A stretch of 10,203 nucleotides of DNA, taken from assembly GCA_022564535.1 (NCBI GenBank), contig JADFLD010000032.1, positions 1 through 10,203 of the forward strand, read 5' to 3'. Under the pieces are notes generated by a model. That model was not told the DNA's origin, did no database searches, and saw only the letters and a program-made list of their open reading frames with translations. This stretch comes from Gemmatimonadota bacterium. Its GTDB lineage: Bacteria; Gemmatimonadota; Gemmatimonadetes; Longimicrobiales; UBA6960. Positions 7,424 through 10,203 of the stretch are shown piece by piece. Positions within the stretch are counted from its first letter, which is position 1. The number at the start of each line of letters is the position of its first letter. The translations under genes and the position numbers were made by a program.

Positions 7424-9271
7424 ATGACGCTCGAAACGTTCACGCAGAAAGCCGTCGCGAGGCGGATGAGGCTCTTAGCCGGCAGCACCGTCGTCGTGGC
7501 GGCGCTGCTCACCGCCGTCTCGGACGCTACTGCTCAGGCGGAGACAGAGGCGGAGGCACCGCCCGCGCCACCGGCGATCACGTGGGACCCGAACGATCCT
7601 CGCATCGGGCTGGGCGCCGGGTGGCTGGACGCCGAGTCGGCAATCAGCGGACTCGAGCTGCTCGCCGCGATTCCGCGGCCGGACGGCTTCTTCAATCCGT
7701 CCACGCCGGCAGACGGGCGGTTCAACAACACCGACCTGAGCTTCGGCAACGACCTGCTCATTCAGGGCAACTACAACGGATTTCAGATCTTCGACATCTC
7801 GAATCCGGCCGACCCCACCCTTCGGCTCTCGGTCGTGTGCCCGGGGGGCCAGGGCGACGTTTCGATCTTCGGTAACCTCGTGGTCATGTCCGCTCAGGAG
7901 ACTCGGGGTCGCCTCGACTGCGGAATCGAAGGCGTGGCCGACTCGGTGAGCACGGAGCGGATGCGTGGAGTCCGGATTTTCGACATCTCCGATCTGGACA
8001 ATCCGACCCAGATCGCGGCAATCCAGTCGTGCCGTGGATCGCATACCCACACGCTCGTCACGGACCCAAACGATCCCGACAACCTGTACATCTACATCCA
8101 GGGGACGAGCCGTGTGCGGCCGGCCGAGGAGCTCTCTGGCTGCTCGGGCGGCGAGCCCGAAGACGACGCCAACACGGCCCTCTTCCGAATCGAGGTCGTG
8201 CGCGTCCCGCTCGCGGCACCCGAACGGGCGGAGATCGTGAACATGCCCCGGATCTTCGCGGACGCTGAGACCGGCGACATCGCGGGTCTGTGGGCGGGCG
8301 GCGATCACGGCGCAGGAACCCAGTCCACGCGCCGCACCCACCAGTGCCACGACATCACCGCCTTTCCCGAGTTGGGACTGGCCGCCGGCGCGTGCTCGGG
8401 CAACGGAATTCTGCTCGACATTTCCGACCCTGTGAATCCACGTCGGATCGGCGAGGTGAGCGATCCGAACTTCGCCTACTGGCATTCCGCCACCTTCAAC
8501 AACGACGGCACGGTCATCGTGTTCACCGACGAGTGGGGCGGCGGCTCCGCGCCCCGCTGCCGTGTGACCGACCCCGCGACGTGGGGCGCCAACGCGATCT
8601 TCACGATCGGCGAGGACGGCAACATGGAGCTCGCGGGCTACTACAAGCTCCCCGTGCCGCAGACCGAAACCGAGAACTGTGTGGCGCACAACGGCTCGAT
8701 CATCCCCGTGCCCGGTCGCGACCTCATGGTCCAGGCCTGGTACCAGGGCGGCCTGTCGATCATGGACTTCACGGATCCGGCCAACCCCTTCGAGATCGCC
8801 TTCTTCGATCGTGGCCCGCTCAGCATCGAGTCGCTGTTCACGGGTGGCTACTGGTCGACGTATTGGTACAACGGCCGCATCTACGGTGCCGAGATCTCCC
8901 GCGGCATCGACGTCTTCCGCCTCGTCCCGAGTGAACACCTGTCGCAGGCGGAGATCGACGCGGCCGAGCTCGTGCACGTCGACGAGTTCAACGCCCAGCT
9001 CCAGTCGCAGGCCAGGTGGCCTGCGGCGGTCCCCGTGGCCCGGGCGTACCTGGATCAGATGGTGCGCGGGAATCGCATCCTGACGGATCGCGCCGAGGAG
9101 ATCTCGTCCATGCTGGATCGGGCCGAGCGGGGCAGCGCCTCAGCCACCGCGCTCAACGCGCTCGCAACGGAGCTCGACGGCGACGTAGCTGCCATAAGCG
9201 CGGGAACGCTGGGTGGCGACGCCAAGCGCATGGCGAAGCTCGCAGAGGTCCTGCGGGGTCTGGGAGGCTGA
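7424..9271 (+). CDS. Exported LVIVD-repeat beta-propeller protein
   Basis: The protein has 615 residues. A signal peptide has its core near 18-32 and a likely cut after AQA near 37-39. Repeated propeller strands of the LVIVD type are GFQIFDISNPADP (119-131), GVRIFDISDLDNP (182-194), GILLDISDPVNP (328-339), GLSIMDFTDPANP (443-455) and GIDVFRLV (494-501). Histidines recur at similar blade positions: GSHTHT (207, 209), CHDITAF (309), YWHSATF (354) and CVAHNGS (422). Eight cysteines (139, 166, 203, 240, 308, 324, 379, 419) suggest disulfides in an exported protein. About residues 505-615 form a separate helical tail. The start ATG 7424 has AGAGG 6 nt upstream; an internal ATG at 7466 would give a shorter signal peptide. 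No enzyme is known to me for this exact type. The propeller fold is well supported; the role is open. Confidence 0.9.
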   Translation: MTLETFTQKAVARRMRLLAGSTVVVAALLTAVSDATAQAETEAEAPPAPPAITWDPNDPRIGLGAGWLDAESAISGLELLAAIPRPDGFFNPSTPADGRFNNTDLSFGNDLLIQGNYNGFQIFDISNPADPTLRLSVVCPGGQGDVSIFGNLVVMSAQETRGRLDCGIEGVADSVSTERMRGVRIFDISDLDNPTQIAAIQSCRGSHTHTLVTDPNDPDNLYIYIQGTSRVRPAEELSGCSGGEPEDDANTALFRIEVVRVPLAAPERAEIVNMPRIFADAETGDIAGLWAGGDHGAGTQSTRRTHQCHDITAFPELGLAAGACSGNGILLDISDPVNPRRIGEVSDPNFAYWHSATFNNDGTVIVFTDEWGGGSAPRCRVTDPATWGANAIFTIGEDGNMELAGYYKLPVPQTETENCVAHNGSIIPVPGRDLMVQAWYQGGLSIMDFTDPANPFEIAFFDRGPLSIESLFTGGYWSTYWYNGRIYGAEISRGIDVFRLVPSEHLSQAEIDAAELVHVDEFNAQLQSQARWPAAVPVARAYLDQMVRGNRILTDRAEEISSMLDRAERGSASATALNALATELDGDVAAISAGTLGGDAKRMAKLAEVLRGLGG

Positions 9272-9455
9272 CCCGGCTCTAGGCAACCGGTCCCGGCCCG
9301 TCACGGCGTTGGGCCGAAAGCCCCGCTCGGTCTTCGGACCGGGCGGGGCTCGTTTCGCCGATATCCGAGCGACCGACGCTCTGGAGGGTGCGCCGCGCGA
9401 ATCCGATACGTCGGACACCCCGTATGGAAGGAATAGACTCCTGCCAGGCCATCCA
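9272..9455. other. Intergenic stretch between the LVIVD gene and the repeat gene
   Basis: Apart from the hairpin at 9319-9350 I see no gene here. Short frames crossing it have no signal peptide or recognisable motif. The part from 9361 to 9455 presumably carries the promoter of the downstream gene, but no clear -35/-10 pair is visible; TAGACT near 9434-9439 is at best a weak -10 candidate. Confidence 0.4.
9319..9350 (+). terminator. Hairpin terminator with UUCG tetraloop
   Basis: Two 14-base arms (9319-9332 and 9337-9350) pair along their whole length with one G-U wobble, closing on the loop TTCG within C-TTCG-G, the extra-stable tetraloop form. Only a short T-run (CGTTT) follows, so strict intrinsic termination is less certain. 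It stands 47 nt after the LVIVD stop and before the last gene, where a terminator for the DUF305/LVIVD unit is expected. Confidence 0.8.
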
Positions 9456-9535
9456 GTGAAAATCCACAGCATCGCCCCGCTCTCGCGCTCGCCGTCTTGC
9501 TCGCACCTTCGAGCTCCCTCGCCCAGGAGCCGGGA

Positions 9536-10203
9536 GTGAAACTCGCCGCCGGTGACTTCGGAATCGGGATCGGTGACGTGCCGCGCCTCGACGGCCTCAG
9601 GCTCAACTTTCGGGACCGCTACCTCGAGCGCGTCCGCGGACTCAACGCAACGCTTTGGATGCCGTACGAGGATGCGGACGGGAGCGTCGAGGGCCTTCTA
9701 CTCGGCATACCACTCACCGGCGCGGCTGACATGAAGGGGCTTGCGATCGGCTTCGGCGTGGGCATCGAGCGGGACTTCTCCGGCATCGCCCTGGCCCCGA
9801 TCGGGATGGGTGCGGGCGGCCGCATGCGCGGCCTGATCGTCGGGGGCGTCGGCGTGGGCGGAGGTAGCGACCTCGATGGAATCCTGATCGGGGGCGTCGG
9901 AGGCGGCATCGGAGGCAACCTAACAGGCATCGCGGTCGGCGGAATCGGCGTGGGCGTCGGGGGAGCCGTCCGTGGCATCGTCGTAGGTGGAGTCGGTGTG
10001 GGAGTACAAGCGCTGAGTTACACGACGGACGCAGCCACGGTGCGGGAGATCTCGGAGGCCACCTTGCTCACATCCGGAGCTCGAGCCGCCTCGGAGTTGA
10101 TCGCCACGGTCGGATACAGTCGGAGCTTCGGAGACGTGGACTTGGGCGTTTCGGCCAAAACAGTAGAGCCGCGGTTAGCAGGGTCGAAGGACTTGGCTGG
10201 AGC
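9536..10203 (+). CDS. Glycine-rich repeat protein with a PorV-like outer-membrane segment (3' end outside window)
   Basis: The frame is open to the window end, 222 codons from the GTG at 9536. Residues 1-65 begin KLAAGDFGIGIGDVPRLDG and include RLNFRDRYLERVRGLNATLW. Residues 67-157 hold six repeats of about 16 residues with a G-[ILV]-x-[VI]-G-G-[VI]-G-V-G core, similar to surface-repeat proteins of the LA_2272 kind. From residue 158 the composition changes: YTTD, then ASELIATVGYSRSFGDVDLGVSAK, alternating strands that resemble a PorV/UPF0164-type outer-membrane beta-barrel. The start is unclear. GTG 9536 has AGGAG 6 nt upstream, but the same frame upstream encodes a good signal-peptide core (ALALAVLLAPSSSLAQ) with no ATG or GTG before a TAG at 9434. 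The true start is probably GTG 9456 (reading KIHSIAP), joined by a 1-nt slip in the C-run at 9475-9478. It is likely exported; its function is unknown. Confidence 0.75.
   Translation, partial: MKLAAGDFGIGIGDVPRLDGLRLNFRDRYLERVRGLNATLWMPYEDADGSVEGLLLGIPLTGAADMKGLAIGFGVGIERDFSGIALAPIGMGAGGRMRGLIVGGVGVGGGSDLDGILIGGVGGGIGGNLTGIAVGGIGVGVGGAVRGIVVGGVGVGVQALSYTTDAATVREISEATLLTSGARAASELIATVGYSRSFGDVDLGVSAKTVEPRLAGSKDLAG
9734..10006 (+). repeat. Six in-frame glycine-rich repeats of about 48 bp
   Basis: Six tandem units of about 16 codons (the first 15, the last 14 before the junction) begin KGLAIG, SGIALA, RGLIVG, DGILIG, TGIAVG and RGIVVG. Each has a core close to GGVGVGVG and ends with a hydrophobic residue before the next x-G. 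The DNA copies are diverged and the amino-acid pattern is better kept than the bases, so the repeat is held by protein selection. The regular period and alternating small/hydrophobic residues suggest a beta-solenoid or glycine-zipper membrane structure (inference). Confidence 0.85.

Noticed and set aside
7475..8977. A 500-codon open frame on the minus strand inside the LVIVD gene
   Set aside because: It is fully antisense to a well-supported propeller gene, has no signal or domain pattern, and its residue use (rich in Arg, Val, Asp, His) is that of a GC-rich complementary frame.
9619..9978. Pro-rich open frame on the minus strand (PTPTPIPP-like)
   Set aside because: It is the complement of the glycine-rich repeats; Gly codons read as Pro on the other strand.
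9734..10006. The 48-bp repeats as a CRISPR or DNA-level satellite
   Set aside because: Units are in frame, diverged in bases but kept in amino acids, with no spacers; they are protein repeats.

Overview
The window is GC-rich, densely coding bacterial DNA in which almost every product carries an export signal. Nine genes are supported, two of them incomplete. The protein families present (BNR/Asp-box propeller of about 1000 residues, LVIVD-repeat protein, DUF305 lipoprotein, EstB-like serine hydrolase, DUF6644-like membrane pair, PorV-like barrel segment) together with the high GC and frequent GTG starts suggest a Gram-negative environmental bacterium. Gemmatimonadota is the best guess, with Acidobacteriota and other deep-branching groups as alternatives. 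This placement is inference from gene content; no rRNA or tRNA gene was seen.

Layout. Positions 1-2114 hold a tightly packed minus-strand operon. In order of transcription it encodes an exported c-type cytochrome resembling the c'/c556 four-helix type (1590-2114), two DUF6644-like four-helix membrane proteins (1036-1593 and 552-1034), and an exported alpha/beta hydrolase (37-537). Stops and starts overlap or nearly touch. The hydrolase reading frame stops soon after its nucleophile motif, and the family-like sequence appears to continue in another frame, so it looks frameshifted. Diverging from this operon is an exported beta-lactamase-fold serine hydrolase (2225-3523). It converges, with a 12-nt gap, on a 1014-residue BNR/Asp-box protein (3536-6580, minus strand). 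Diverging from that is a plus-strand pair, a DUF305 lipoprotein (6697-7368) and a 615-residue LVIVD-type propeller (7424-9271). The pair is closed by a strong hairpin terminator with a UUCG loop (9319-9350).

The last gene (from about 9456 or 9536 and open at the window end) encodes six glycine-rich repeats of about 16 residues that run into a segment resembling a PorV-type outer-membrane barrel. Its signal-peptide frame lacks a proper start codon unless a 1-base slip in a C-run is assumed.

How the genes may work together. The cytochrome and the paired membrane proteins look like one translationally coupled unit, possibly a small envelope redox complex. The DUF305/LVIVD pair carries repeated His and Met motifs, which suggests periplasmic metal handling. 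Both ideas are inferences. Nothing here is a classical defence system, mobile element or CRISPR array.
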